NCBI RefSeq assembly: GCF_001368795.1
Contig: NZ_LN831198.1
Span: forward strand, 515,233-579,232
Source: Paenibacillus ihuae
GTDB taxonomy: Bacteria; Bacillota; Bacilli; Paenibacillales; Paenibacillaceae
Direction: 5' to 3'
DNA length: 64,000 nucleotides
Positions 36,753 through 45,121 of this stretch are shown here, piece by piece. Under the pieces are notes generated by a model. It had not been told where the DNA came from. It was given only the letters and a program-made list of their open reading frames with translations, and did not search any database. The position numbers and the translations under genes were made by a program. How positions within the stretch are numbered: the first letter of the stretch is position 1; each line of letters begins with the position of its first letter.

Positions 36753-38291
36753 TTATTCTCCCAAACTGAGATGTGTATTGAATATTTCTGCGTACAACCC
36801 GCTGGCTTTGCATTCATTCTGAATATGTATATCCGGCTGCTTTATTACACAATGGGACTGAATAATGCCTACTAGTTGGTCAATATACGTGCTGCCTCCG
36901 GGCTGCGCTGCGATTACGGGCTTCATGTCATTGAAGGTATTCTGCAGCAGGTGGAAGGTGCTGTCATCAGAACTGAGACCTTTCATCTGTCGATAGTTTC
37001 TGAGCAACTGCAGCGGATTCGTCAGACTCTCCTGAATTAGTTCGATCTCTGAAGGTTCAGGCATAGCGATGCCAGCCAAATCTGAGATAAGCTTAAGCTC
37101 TGTAAAGAAATCAGTCTGCAGTTGCTTCAGGGCTTGGTTAACGGATTTTAGTGCGGCGATGCTACGTGAAATCTCAGTGATGAGCGAATCGAGGCATTCG
37201 CTGATCGTAGGATCATCCGTCAGCGTTCTGGATTTGTTAAGCCGGTTCAGGCGGCGGCTCTCCTGCTCAATCTCATTCTCGTAGAACTGCTTGCAGCGGA
37301 TGAAGATTGTTTTGAAGTTACGGGCGAACTTGGATTCATACACCTGCGCATTCCAGCGGTCCAGTTGATCACGGATGGCTGCACTGTCATACTGATCACG
37401 CTCAACATTGGAAAATGCCAGCACATTTAGATAAGCAATTCCCTTGAGGTCGAGCACCTTTTTGGTTTTGGCGATAATCTCTCGCAGGTCCTGCTCCGGC
37501 TTCTTGTCGGCCTTGTTCACAATAATCAGCTTCGGAATATCCTCCCGCAGACTGCGGATGAAGGTAATATCCTCCTCTGTAATAGTCCCGGCATCCGCTT
37601 GGATGAACCAGAGAATGAACTGGCTTGAATTGAGGTGCGTCCGGGCAATCTGCTCGTCTGTTTTGGCGGAGTGGTTCTTGTTATCGGCCTTGGAGTAACC
37701 TGGCGTATCTAGGAAAGCAATATGATTATAATGATGCCAGGGGGTAGTCAGAAAGATTGAATTCATCACGTGGCCCAAAGTCACCGGATCGGTCAAAGGC
37801 CGGTCATGCTCATCATCCACTTTCCCGAAGCCGTGCGTAATCCGCTGAATAGCCTTTAATTCCAGATCGATTTTGGTGTTGAAAATATTAATGCCCTGTA
37901 CCTGGTGATCAGGCCCGTTAACGATATAGGTCGGAACTGAGGTAGAGGGGTCAATATCTGCCGGAAGCACACGTTTACCCATTAAAGCGTTCAGGAAGCT
38001 GGACTTTCCGCTAGAGAATCCGCCGCCAAGAGAGACAACATTTTTACCGATCAGCTTATCGAACAGGACGAAATCCTTGAACTTCTCGAACTCATTCTTG
38101 AAATTGGTGAACAGAACATGGAAATCAGCCGGGGCATTCTTCTGGAGTGTCTCCGGGATTTGTCGGCCGATAATATCCTCAATTCTGCTTAGGTCTACTT
38201 TAAGATCCGGTTGCTTCGAATAGCGGATGACTGTGCGGAGCAGCTCGAAATTGCTCCTTAATTTGTCCGTTACTTGCGCATCATAGCTCAT
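36753..38291 (-). CDS. Dynamin-like GTPase (second in minus operon)
   Basis: The 512 aa protein has G1 GGGFSSGKSSFLNALMG (about residue 74), G3 FLDTPGYSK and G4 VNKADKKPEQ. The C-terminal half is helical with no clear membrane span. The ATG at 38291 follows GAGGAG and overlaps the stop of the upstream dynamin by 11 bases, so the two GTPases are made in coupled amounts, as expected of a heteromeric dynamin pair. Confidence 0.82.
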   Translation of the reverse strand: MSYDAQVTDKLRSNFELLRTVIRYSKQPDLKVDLSRIEDIIGRQIPETLQKNAPADFHVLFTNFKNEFEKFKDFVLFDKLIGKNVVSLGGGFSSGKSSFLNALMGKRVLPADIDPSTSVPTYIVNGPDHQVQGINIFNTKIDLELKAIQRITHGFGKVDDEHDRPLTDPVTLGHVMNSIFLTTPWHHYNHIAFLDTPGYSKADNKNHSAKTDEQIARTHLNSSQFILWFIQADAGTITEEDITFIRSLREDIPKLIIVNKADKKPEQDLREIIAKTKKVLDLKGIAYLNVLAFSNVERDQYDSAAIRDQLDRWNAQVYESKFARNFKTIFIRCKQFYENEIEQESRRLNRLNKSRTLTDDPTISECLDSLITEISRSIAALKSVNQALKQLQTDFFTELKLISDLAGIAMPEPSEIELIQESLTNPLQLLRNYRQMKGLSSDDSTFHLLQNTFNDMKPVIAAQPGGSTYIDQLVGIIQSHCVIKQPDIHIQNECKASGLYAEIFNTHLSLGE

Positions 38292-39906
38292 GATTGATCT
38301 CCTCAATTCTGTACAGATGCTTGGCGGCCTGGCTGAGCAGCTCATCCTGCAGTTCCTGTTCCTCGTCACGTTTAGCCTTGAGCTCGCTGAGAGCCTTCTC
38401 CAGAAGAGAACGCTGCTGCTCAACCTGCCCGCTGATTGAAGCATTCAGCTGGTGGATCTGGTCAGTAATTTCAGCTTCCACATGCGAGCCTACCTGTGTG
38501 ATCACGGCAGGGTATACCTCAGTCTGCAGCTTATGCCGGATCTCTTCCTTCAACACAGTGCGTTTCTTGCTTTCGAAGTGCTTGCCGATAAAATGCTTCG
38601 CCAGAGCGCCTATAACCGTAAACAGGGGGCCGAAGATAATCAGGCTGATGCCTGCAATAACCCCATTCATAATTTTTTTGGTGATACTGTCGGTATCAAT
38701 GCTTAAATGCTCAAACGAGAACCCGCTGTCTGCACCGAAGTCAATATGGATACGGTCCGTGAGCTTTTTCAGGTACCGCCGGACTTTGGGCAGCAAACGC
38801 TCCTGAATACTCCTCGTGAGCGACTCGCGGACGATATGATTAACCTTCTCGGCAATGTCCTGCTTGTTCAGAATCAGGGTACATAAGGTATTCTCTTCAG
38901 CCGTCAGGCTACTTCGGACATCATTCTGAATGTCTCGTACAATAAGAGGGATCTCTTTCTCAAACAGGTGATTATCATCTGTCAATTGACTGTTCAGCGA
39001 GAGCATTCTCCGGTTCAGCTGTTCCTCTTGCTCTTCCAGTTCCGAGACTGATAAGCTTTTGCTTTGAATAAGCATTTTCAGATAATTGCCGGTAGTGTTC
39101 GCCTCCTGCAAGGCCAGTGTCCGGAATTTTCCGCCAAGCAGCTGCGCGGACTGGTTCTGAATGTGGAGCAGGAACCCTTCAAGCTCTTCTACATCCCCTT
39201 TATTGCTGCTGGTTACGCAGTAGGTGATCTGGTCCGGCTGTTCAATATACTTTCTGATACTGTCCTTGAGATGGCTGAGACCCAGCTCCAGCTCCTCCAG
39301 GCCTACCTTGTCGCTTTTGGTAATGACGATACAGACCGGTGTGTGATGGAGATTCAACTCCCGCAGAATCTGTACGCTGCTGCTCTTGAGGACCATGTCG
39401 TCTGCAGGAAAAGTGAGAATGTAAGCCAGACTTTGTGGCAGATAGCGGTCAATCGCCAGATTATGTACCTCAATCCCCGATTCGAAGCCAGGCATGTCCA
39501 CGACCATGACCTCAGGAATACGGGCGAGTAAGTGTTCATTCCTTAGCTGCAGCCGAATGCTTTCTACGTGAGCGGCATTATTAAATTCACCTGCCCTGAA
39601 GCTAGAAATATCGGTGACAGTCATCTGATCATTTGTATGAACGATAACGACAGAATCCTGCTCCTGATAGATGATTTCTGTCGGCACAGCCGTTTCTGGA
39701 GTAATATTCTCCTTGAGAAGAGCTCTGCTATAGCCCAGCAGCGTGTTGAGCAAAGCGCTTTTTCCTGCACTGAACTTGCCAATGACAGGTGTGCATACCT
39801 TGCTGGTGTTTATTTCATCCAGCAGACTATTAATAGAATCACTAGGTAATTTATGAGAATTATTAATAACAGCAATTTCATTTAATATAGAACGAATTTG
39901 ATTCAC
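38281..39906 (-). CDS. Dynamin-like GTPase with membrane segment (first in minus operon)
   Basis: The 541 aa protein starts with GTG at 39906 after AGAGGAG. It has G1 IGKFSAGKSALLNTLLG (about 44), G3 VVDMPGFESG and G4 VITKSDKVG. Near residues 410-440 is a long hydrophobic stretch (VIAGISLIIFGPLFTVIGA) that fits the membrane-inserting paddle of bacterial dynamins. Flanking regions are coiled coil. It lies 15 bases after the WYL gene, so the two are cotranscribed. Confidence 0.82.
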   Translation of the reverse strand: MNQIRSILNEIAVINNSHKLPSDSINSLLDEINTSKVCTPVIGKFSAGKSALLNTLLGYSRALLKENITPETAVPTEIIYQEQDSVVIVHTNDQMTVTDISSFRAGEFNNAAHVESIRLQLRNEHLLARIPEVMVVDMPGFESGIEVHNLAIDRYLPQSLAYILTFPADDMVLKSSSVQILRELNLHHTPVCIVITKSDKVGLEELELGLSHLKDSIRKYIEQPDQITYCVTSSNKGDVEELEGFLLHIQNQSAQLLGGKFRTLALQEANTTGNYLKMLIQSKSLSVSELEEQEEQLNRRMLSLNSQLTDDNHLFEKEIPLIVRDIQNDVRSSLTAEENTLCTLILNKQDIAEKVNHIVRESLTRSIQERLLPKVRRYLKKLTDRIHIDFGADSGFSFEHLSIDTDSITKKIMNGVIAGISLIIFGPLFTVIGALAKHFIGKHFESKKRTVLKEEIRHKLQTEVYPAVITQVGSHVEAEITDQIHQLNASISGQVEQQRSLLEKALSELKAKRDEEQELQDELLSQAAKHLYRIEEINHEL

Positions 39907-39921
39907 ATGTATTCTCCTCTA

Positions 39922-40881
39922 TTAGCATAGTTCTACTAGATCGCCTTGACTGCGCAGCCACATATCAATCCCTTTACCGAATACTTCAGCCGAAATAGTG
40001 TATACCCCGCCGGTTTCATCCAGCACTTTGGCTGTAGGCAGACGGTCCAGTACCGCCTCGACCGATTCGCCTTTAAAGCGGAATTTTATCTGCTGCAGTT
40101 CTCCTCCGTACATGAACTGCACCCGCTTGCGGAACTCGCCTTCCTCGAAACGGTCTTTATATGGGATAATGAACCGCTCGTCCAGTACATGGAAATCTAT
40201 CATCCGGTCGATGCGGTAGATTGTAGGATAGAGATCCTGTTTGCCGGCGGCAGCGGTATTATCCGCTTTATTATCAATGAAGGCAGCCAGATAGAAGTAA
40301 TATTCCGAGAAAAGGATTGCGACGGGCTGGAGTCTCCGGTGCACAACTGCTTTGCCTTTAACACGCTGGTAGTCAACCTGTAGAATTCGGTTCTCCTTGA
40401 CGGCCATTCCGATGTCCCACAGCTTGCTCCCGAATACCGTCCTATGTTGTGGTTCTACATAGTGGAACTTCTCGTTAGCAATCAGCTCGGTCATGGGTTT
40501 ATGAGCATTCTTTGGCAAACAGCATTCCAGGAGCTTATCCAGCATCGGCATAAGCTCCTGGCGAGTAAAAGCACGACTTTCCAGCATGATTTTGCAGATC
40601 GCCAGCACTTCACTGTTAGAAAGCATCGCGCGGTTCACTCGTTCCAGTCGGTAGCCGTTAACTGATTTGTCGAAAATAACTTCGTGACTTAATCCTTCCT
40701 CGAGGAAACGCTGCTCCAAAAATGCGCGTATATCCTCGATATCTCTTTGAATGCTGCGCTCATTCACGCCGTATCTGGCAGCTTCCGTTTTTTTATAGAT
40801 AACAGCACCTTCGCAAAGCCTGGTATAAATGGCCAGGACACGCCCGTTTTTTCCGCTATTATTCATGAAAGCTAATCTCAT
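39922..40881 (-). CDS. WYL-domain transcriptional regulator
   Basis: The 319 aa protein has an N-terminal winged helix (residues about 15-60, NERSIQRDIEDIRAFL is the DeoR/HTH_11-like recognition region) and a central WYL domain (about 150-220). WYL regulators bind nucleic-acid-type ligands and often control phage-defence loci. It leads the minus operon. Neither start has ideal spacing: the ATG at 40881 lies right behind GGGAG, and the ATG at 40866 is 15 bases away. Confidence 0.85.
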   Translation of the reverse strand: MRLAFMNNSGKNGRVLAIYTRLCEGAVIYKKTEAARYGVNERSIQRDIEDIRAFLEQRFLEEGLSHEVIFDKSVNGYRLERVNRAMLSNSEVLAICKIMLESRAFTRQELMPMLDKLLECCLPKNAHKPMTELIANEKFHYVEPQHRTVFGSKLWDIGMAVKENRILQVDYQRVKGKAVVHRRLQPVAILFSEYYFYLAAFIDNKADNTAAAGKQDLYPTIYRIDRMIDFHVLDERFIIPYKDRFEEGEFRKRVQFMYGGELQQIKFRFKGESVEAVLDRLPTAKVLDETGGVYTISAEVFGKGIDMWLRSQGDLVELC

Positions 40882-40906
40882 CTCCCAATCCAGTGTCGAT
40901 GACTCT

Positions 40907-40937
40907 ATTATAATTCATAAGATGGACATTTTCTGTC
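40907..40937 (-). promoter_or_regulatory. Promoter and candidate operator of the WYL-dynamin operon
   Basis: On the minus strand a TATAAT (40912-40907) is preceded by GACA-GAAAA-TGTC (40937-40925). The centre-to-(-10) distance equals that at the plus-strand dynamin operon. The rest of the 305 bases up to 41186 shows no supported feature. Confidence 0.55.
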
Positions 40938-41186
40938 ATTTCTTTGCAATGATGCAGGGACTATTTTTGCTAGCCATGGTGCATAAAGATGAGGGTCTCC
41001 GATTTGCTACTTCTACAGCGCAAAGGTCCTCAAAAGATAGTCGACTTTGGCAGCGGAAGCAGTAATTCATGCGGTGACCTGGAATTAATGCTATAACAGA
41101 GAGTTGAATTTTATGTGATTATAAATTGTGAAAAATATTATTTTTAGTTATATAGTTTAAATGTATTGAGTAATAGGGGGAAATAC

Positions 41187-41457
41187 ATGATGGTAAAGCG
41201 TGGTATGGTCAGTGTTGTTGCGTTAATACATATTTACATTCTGTACCTGGAAAGTTCCTGTGGGCTACACCTAAGGGTCAGAAGGCATTTGGAACTACAG
41301 CGCAGGTGGCCAAGGATTCGAAGTCGCTCGCGTTTAATCAGGGTCTCTATAACGGTTTCTGGCTGCGGGACGGATTTGGGGAATGCTGTATCCGGATGAG
41401 GCAGTAGCTATATTAGGTAAAAAGAGACGCTTCGCACATGGCAAATGCCGTATGTGA
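41187..41457 (+). pseudogene. Decayed DUF1304 membrane protein gene
   Basis: Three frames must be joined to read the DUF1304 hallmarks: VALIHIYILYLE, then FLWATPKGQKAFG and AFNQGLYNGF, then FLAAGRIWGMLYPDEA. The breaks fit single-base losses near 41252 (E-M-FLW) and 41358 (NGFLAAG). The end is also missing, because the frame runs into the terminator at 41419. The original would be a four-helix membrane protein of about 120 aa. Confidence 0.8.
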
Positions 41458-41468
41458 AGCGTCTCTTT
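41419..41468. terminator. Bidirectional terminator between DUF1304 remnant and glutathione peroxidase gene
   Basis: AAAGAGACGCTTCGCACAT pairs almost perfectly with ATGTGAAGCGTCTCTTT, with A- and T-rich ends. Confidence 0.82.
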
Positions 41469-41487
41469 GGGTTAGGATAAAATGTAT

Positions 41488-41967
41488 CTAGTCCAGCAGT
41501 TTGGCGATATCCGCTTCAATCTGATCCGGTGTGGTCTGCGGCGAAAACCGCTTCAGTACACGGCCTTCCTGGTCGACCAGGAATTTGGTGAAGTTCCATT
41601 TGACACTCTTTGAGCCCAGCAGGCCCGGAGCTTCCTTGGACAAGTATTTGAAGAGCGGATGCGCGTCGTCACCCTTTACATCAACCTTTTCATACATCGG
41701 GAAGGTTACTCCGTAATTAATTTCGCAGAATTCAGCGATGTCCTCGCTTTCCCCCGGCTCCTGTCCGGCAAATTGATTGCTTGGAAAGCCGAGCACTTCA
41801 AAACCGCGGTCCTTGAATTTATCGTATACCTCTTGAAGCCCCTTGTACTGTGGGGTGAATCCGCATTTACTGGCTGTGTTGACGACGAGCAGCACTTTAC
41901 CTTTGTACTTCGACAGTGATTCTTCTTGTCCGCGCAAGGTGTTGGCTTCAAAATCATAAATGCTCAT
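41488..41967 (-). CDS. Glutathione peroxidase family thiol peroxidase (BsaA-like)
   Basis: The 159 aa protein reduces hydroperoxides, in bacteria of this type most likely with thioredoxin. The catalytic tetrad is visible: Cys35 in NTASKCGFTPQY, Gln in PSNQFAGQEPG, and Trp-Asn in KWNFTKFLVD. Length and N-terminus are standard. GGGAGG lies before the ATG at 41967. It is a single gene with its own upstream region, which contains two ATTTATCACA copies. Confidence 0.93.
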   Translation of the reverse strand: MSIYDFEANTLRGQEESLSKYKGKVLLVVNTASKCGFTPQYKGLQEVYDKFKDRGFEVLGFPSNQFAGQEPGESEDIAEFCEINYGVTFPMYEKVDVKGDDAHPLFKYLSKEAPGLLGSKSVKWNFTKFLVDQEGRVLKRFSPQTTPDQIEADIAKLLD

Positions 41968-42138
41968 GAATCTGGCCTCCCGAATATAAATTTATCACAA
42001 TTTAATTTTACACTATTTATCACAGGATGCAAGCCGCTGAGGTGTGACAACATTGTATTATCGTTTCAAATAATGACCATTGTTTAAGGTTTAAGTATGC
42101 GCGAATAAAAAAATCGGTTCAAAAGGAGAAGATTAACA

Positions 42139-42573
42139 ATGACAACATTGAAAATGAAGGCCTTGTATACAGCTACAGCTACAGTCCGCGGCGGACGTGA
42201 AGGTTCTGTGGAATCGTCGGACGGCGCTTTGAAGCATGATTTGAAAATGCCCAAGGAGCTTGGCGGACCGGGAGGCAATGGCACCAATCCGGAGCAGCTG
42301 TTTGCGGCAGGGTATGGAGCCTGTTATGAGAGTGCACTTGCCCATATTGCCCGTAAAGAGGGCGTGAAGCTTCAGGATGTGGTGGTTACTTCCAACGTGC
42401 TGATCGGCAAGGACGAAAGCGATGGAGGGTTCAAGCTGGCGGTAAAGCTGGATATCAGCCTGCCGGGCATTGAACGTGCGAAGGCGGAGGAGCTTGCTGC
42501 AAAAGCACATGAATTCTGTCCATACTCCAAAGCGACCCGCGGGAATATTGAAGTTGAATTAAATGTAATCTAA
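42139..42573 (+). CDS. Organic hydroperoxide resistance protein, Ohr/OsmC family
   Basis: The 144 aa thiol peroxidase for organic hydroperoxides has reactive Cys62 in GYGACYESAL and resolving Cys127 in HEFCPYSKAT, with NPEQLFAAGY before them, which defines the Ohr branch. AAAAGGAG is upstream. No OhrR regulator gene is adjacent, and no clear OhrR operator was found. Confidence 0.92.
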   Translation: MTTLKMKALYTATATVRGGREGSVESSDGALKHDLKMPKELGGPGGNGTNPEQLFAAGYGACYESALAHIARKEGVKLQDVVVTSNVLIGKDESDGGFKLAVKLDISLPGIERAKAEELAAKAHEFCPYSKATRGNIEVELNVI

Positions 42574-42762
42574 GAGCGGTATAAACTCATGTTCCTGGGA
42601 ATAATGGCTAAATAGAGACGGATAGCAGATATGAGTAATAAATAGCGGGCGGCAGCGCGTACTTTGGTTGACATCACCCCCAAAATTCTTTAATATGTCT
42701 AAGTATCTGTTAAAGTTGCGTGCGCTACTAAATACCAAAAATTTAAATAATGGGTGATGAAG

Positions 42763-43041
42763 ATGTCTTACAGACCGAAAATTACGAATGTGACCAAAGC
42801 CAGCAGCAATGATAAAGAAGGCTTGTACGAATTTATTATTAAGACTGCTGACGGAACACAGTGCCGCGCGTTCTACAGTCGGTTTCCGGAATGGAAAATG
42901 ACGAACATCAGCCGCCTGCTTAAAACCCCATGCCCGGTTTGCCGTAAAGATTTCATCTGCAAATGCATGGAAGCATTCACAGCTGATTTTGAAGGACAAA
43001 TGATCGGGGACGAATGGATCGACAAGGCAATTGCCGAATAA
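42763..43041 (+). CDS. Small cysteine-containing protein of unknown function
   Basis: The 92 aa protein starts at the ATG at 42763 (GGGTG upstream; GTG 42754 and ATG 42757 are alternatives). It has CPVCRKDFICKC near residues 58-69, which could bind a metal. The family is not recognised. It ends before a strong terminator. Confidence 0.6.
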   Translation: MSYRPKITNVTKASSNDKEGLYEFIIKTADGTQCRAFYSRFPEWKMTNISRLLKTPCPVCRKDFICKCMEAFTADFEGQMIGDEWIDKAIAE

Positions 43042-43062
43042 TTAAACGGACGGACAAATGAG

Positions 43063-43094
43063 AGCGCGGGAGCTATCCCGCGTTTTTGTTTTTC
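43063..43094 (+). terminator. Intrinsic terminator after the small cysteine protein gene
   Basis: GCGCGGGA and TCCCGCG form the stem, followed by TTTTTGTTTTT. Confidence 0.9.
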
Positions 43095-43150
43095 CTGGGA
43101 TTAGGTTAGGTCCATTAGGATATGCTGAGCAAACAAGGGGCGTGTGGATT

Positions 43151-43571
43151 ATGGAGCATAGGTATGGAGGAGGAGAAGGGCAAGCGGTTGTACTGATCGA
43201 CGGTGTATGTCATCTTTGCCAGGGGCTGGTCCGCTTCATTATTCCGCGTGATCCCAAGGGCATATTTAAGTTTGCAGCTCTGCAGAGCGAAGCTGGACGT
43301 GAACTGCTGATTACTGCAGGCCTTGAGACAGACCGGCTAAACACAGTTGTGCTGCTTGATAATGGCAGGTTTTATACAGAATCGTCTGCTGTGCTGCGCA
43401 TCGCCCGCAGGCTGCGTTTTCCGTGGCCAGCCGCCTATATCTTCATTCTTATCGCCCCGTCCGCTGCGCAACGCCGTATATCGGCTTGTAGCAAGGAACC
43501 GTTACCGCTGGTTCGGGCGTGATGAGCAATGCCTGCTCCCTACGCCGGATATCCGGAAGAGATTTCTTTGA
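43151..43571 (+). pseudogene. DCC-family (DUF393) thiol-disulfide protein gene with frameshift
   Basis: The N-terminal two thirds read VVLIDGVCHLCQGLVRF, the DCC-family redox motif. Near 43451-43458, in a run ATCGCCCCG, the frame changes: the family C-terminus (RPLRNAVYRLVARNRYRWFG, ending LPTPDIRKRFL) continues in the next frame to 43571. In the original frame the protein ends at 43522 with an unrelated tail. One inserted base explains it. It may be a genuine mutation or a sequencing error. The start at 43151 follows AAGGGG. Confidence 0.82.
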
Positions 43572-43599
43572 AATGTTAGGCAGCAGTTGAAATGCAAAG

Positions 43600-43627
43600 A
43601 AGCAGCGGGAGATCCCGCTGCCTCTTG
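43600..43627. terminator. Bidirectional terminator between the DCC remnant and the secreted stalk protein gene
   Basis: AGCAGCGGGA pairs with TCCCGCTGCCT, between converging genes, with T-rich flanks on both sides. Confidence 0.82.
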
Positions 43628-43642
43628 TTGTAGATATAAGAT

Positions 43643-44833
43643 TTATTTAGTGATTGCTTCTGCCGATAGCGGGTAGCTTTGGACAAGCTTCCATTTACCG
43701 TCAGCAGACTTTTTCAGTGTAGTGACCATGGTAGTGCGGTTGTCCTGGAATTGTGGTCCCTTAAGCTTCTTGGTCGTCTGCACAGAATATAAGGCTGCTT
43801 CGTTACCTGTATAGGCGATAATCTTCGAGGATTCAATTACGGTTTGAAGATCGTAAGCCTGGAAAACTTGGCCAGCCATTACTTTGTTCTGCTCATACCC
43901 GGGGGAAGACTCGTCAATGGTAGACTGCACGCCTTCAAGATCCTCTTTGTTGGTGAAGTCAATATTTGCGGCAAATACAGCTTTGATCGCTGCCTCATCT
44001 GCCTGCGGCACAGTAACAGCTGCATTCAGAACCTCTTGCGGAAGGCTATATTTAATAGCTTGAACTTGCACATTGCTGATTTTCCAGCCGGAATCCTTGG
44101 AACTGCGGGTTAGGGAATAGACATTCTCCGACTGACTGTTCGGCATGAACGGCCCGCTGATTTTTTCAGAGGACTCAATGGTGTGTACAGTCACTTCATT
44201 GGTCTTTACATCGATAATATTCATCTGATCTACTGAGTTTTTGAGCTGGTAGGTTGCGTATTGCTCCTTGAGCTGCGGGCCAATCTGAGCCAGAGGGGAT
44301 TTGGAATCAATGAGGCTCATGAACCCGTCATAGTTCTCTTCATTAGAATAGGATACATACTTTTTGAAGAAATCAGCAATCTCAGCAGTGTCCACAGTGC
44401 TCTGGAGGCTAGTAATCTCAACGGTTCTGGTAGTAGCATTCCATACCACGTTGTTGCCTGTGGCTTCACTTACAAACCGGACCGGTACATAAGTGACGTT
44501 ATTAACCATTTTGGGAGCAGTCTGCAGCGGTTTGATGATTCCGTTAATGCTCGCATTTTTGCTGCCGATCTGCAGCTTGATGGTCAGGCCTTCCTTGGTG
44601 GCGGTTATCGTGCTTGTCTTGGCGTCAAATACCAGTTTCAAGCCCAGCTTCTCAAAAATAGGACGCATGGGAACGAGGATGGAGTGCCCGTCATTCAGGG
44701 GGGCATTGGTCGTCGTCAGGTTAAGCTTTTGCTGGTCAATTTGCACTGAGATAGGTTTCTCTGCTGCGGATGCGGACAAGCTGATGGCGCTGGATAAGGT
44801 GAGTACAGCAATAAATCCGGGTAGTATTTTCAT
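43643..44833 (-). CDS. Secreted protein with copper amine oxidase-like N-terminal (stalk) domain
   Basis: The 396 aa protein has a signal peptide (MKILPGFIAVLTLSS, cleavage near ASA-AEK). Residues about 30-135 form a copper-amine-oxidase-N domain (LVPMRPIFEKLG and YVPVRFVSEATG are its two typical turns). This domain is not an oxidase but a common extracellular module in Paenibacillus. Two NTF2/SnoaL-like repeats follow (about 145-260 and 275-390, each ending with a GWKI or GKWKLV strand). It is presumably an exported binding protein; the ligand is unknown. AAGGAG precedes the start. Confidence 0.82.
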   Translation of the reverse strand: MKILPGFIAVLTLSSAISLSASAAEKPISVQIDQQKLNLTTTNAPLNDGHSILVPMRPIFEKLGLKLVFDAKTSTITATKEGLTIKLQIGSKNASINGIIKPLQTAPKMVNNVTYVPVRFVSEATGNNVVWNATTRTVEITSLQSTVDTAEIADFFKKYVSYSNEENYDGFMSLIDSKSPLAQIGPQLKEQYATYQLKNSVDQMNIIDVKTNEVTVHTIESSEKISGPFMPNSQSENVYSLTRSSKDSGWKISNVQVQAIKYSLPQEVLNAAVTVPQADEAAIKAVFAANIDFTNKEDLEGVQSTIDESSPGYEQNKVMAGQVFQAYDLQTVIESSKIIAYTGNEAALYSVQTTKKLKGPQFQDNRTTMVTTLKKSADGKWKLVQSYPLSAEAITK

Positions 44834-44984
44834 TTGCGGAAAATCTCCTTTTTAAATAGTAGTGTGGTAGGATAATGTCTGCCATCTGATATTATAACCG
44901 AGAAATACATCTTGGGTATATATCCCATTTTGGATATGGCCTGCCAGAAAATCAAGAGCTAGCCGCCATAGGATAAAAAAATTA

Positions 44985-45013
44985 TTGCTGCTCTACTGCA
45001 TATATGCTACTAT
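44985..45013 (+). promoter_or_regulatory. Promoter of the first Tad cluster
   Basis: TTGCTG (44985-44990) and TACTAT (45008-45013) are 17 bases apart. Transcription would begin near 45020, just before a terminator-like hairpin. Confidence 0.6.
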
Positions 45014-45040
45014 AGCTGTAAATTAAAGGATTAACAGCGG

Positions 45041-45089
45041 AAGCACCGTTCAATGACCGTATCTCACGGTTATTGGCGGTGCTTTTTTT
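45041..45089 (+). terminator. Terminator-like hairpin in the leader of the first Tad cluster
   Basis: AAGCACCG/CGGTGCTT outer stem and ACCGT/ACGGT inner stem are followed by seven Ts. It lies between the promoter and the first gene, so it may act as an attenuator or end a short RNA. No plus-strand gene precedes it that would need a terminator. Confidence 0.75.
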
Positions 45090-45121
45090 GTTGTCTCAAT
45101 TACAGAAAGGAGAGTGGCTTC

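Noticed and set aside
36753-39906. Dynamin pair called as Eleos (LeoA/LeoBC)
   Set aside because: The two-dynamin arrangement is similar, but sequence relationship to LeoA/LeoBC cannot be judged by eye, and the WYL, TerB-like and HerA context is different. Left as a possibility only.
40829-41065. Open frame between the WYL gene and the DUF1304 remnant, possibly a transposase remnant
   Set aside because: It overlaps the WYL start and promoter and shows no family motif.
45014-45121. Cyclic-di-GMP riboswitch ahead of the Tad cluster
   Set aside because: The transcribed leader before the hairpin is only about 20 bases and lacks the GEMM core, so an aptamer cannot fit.
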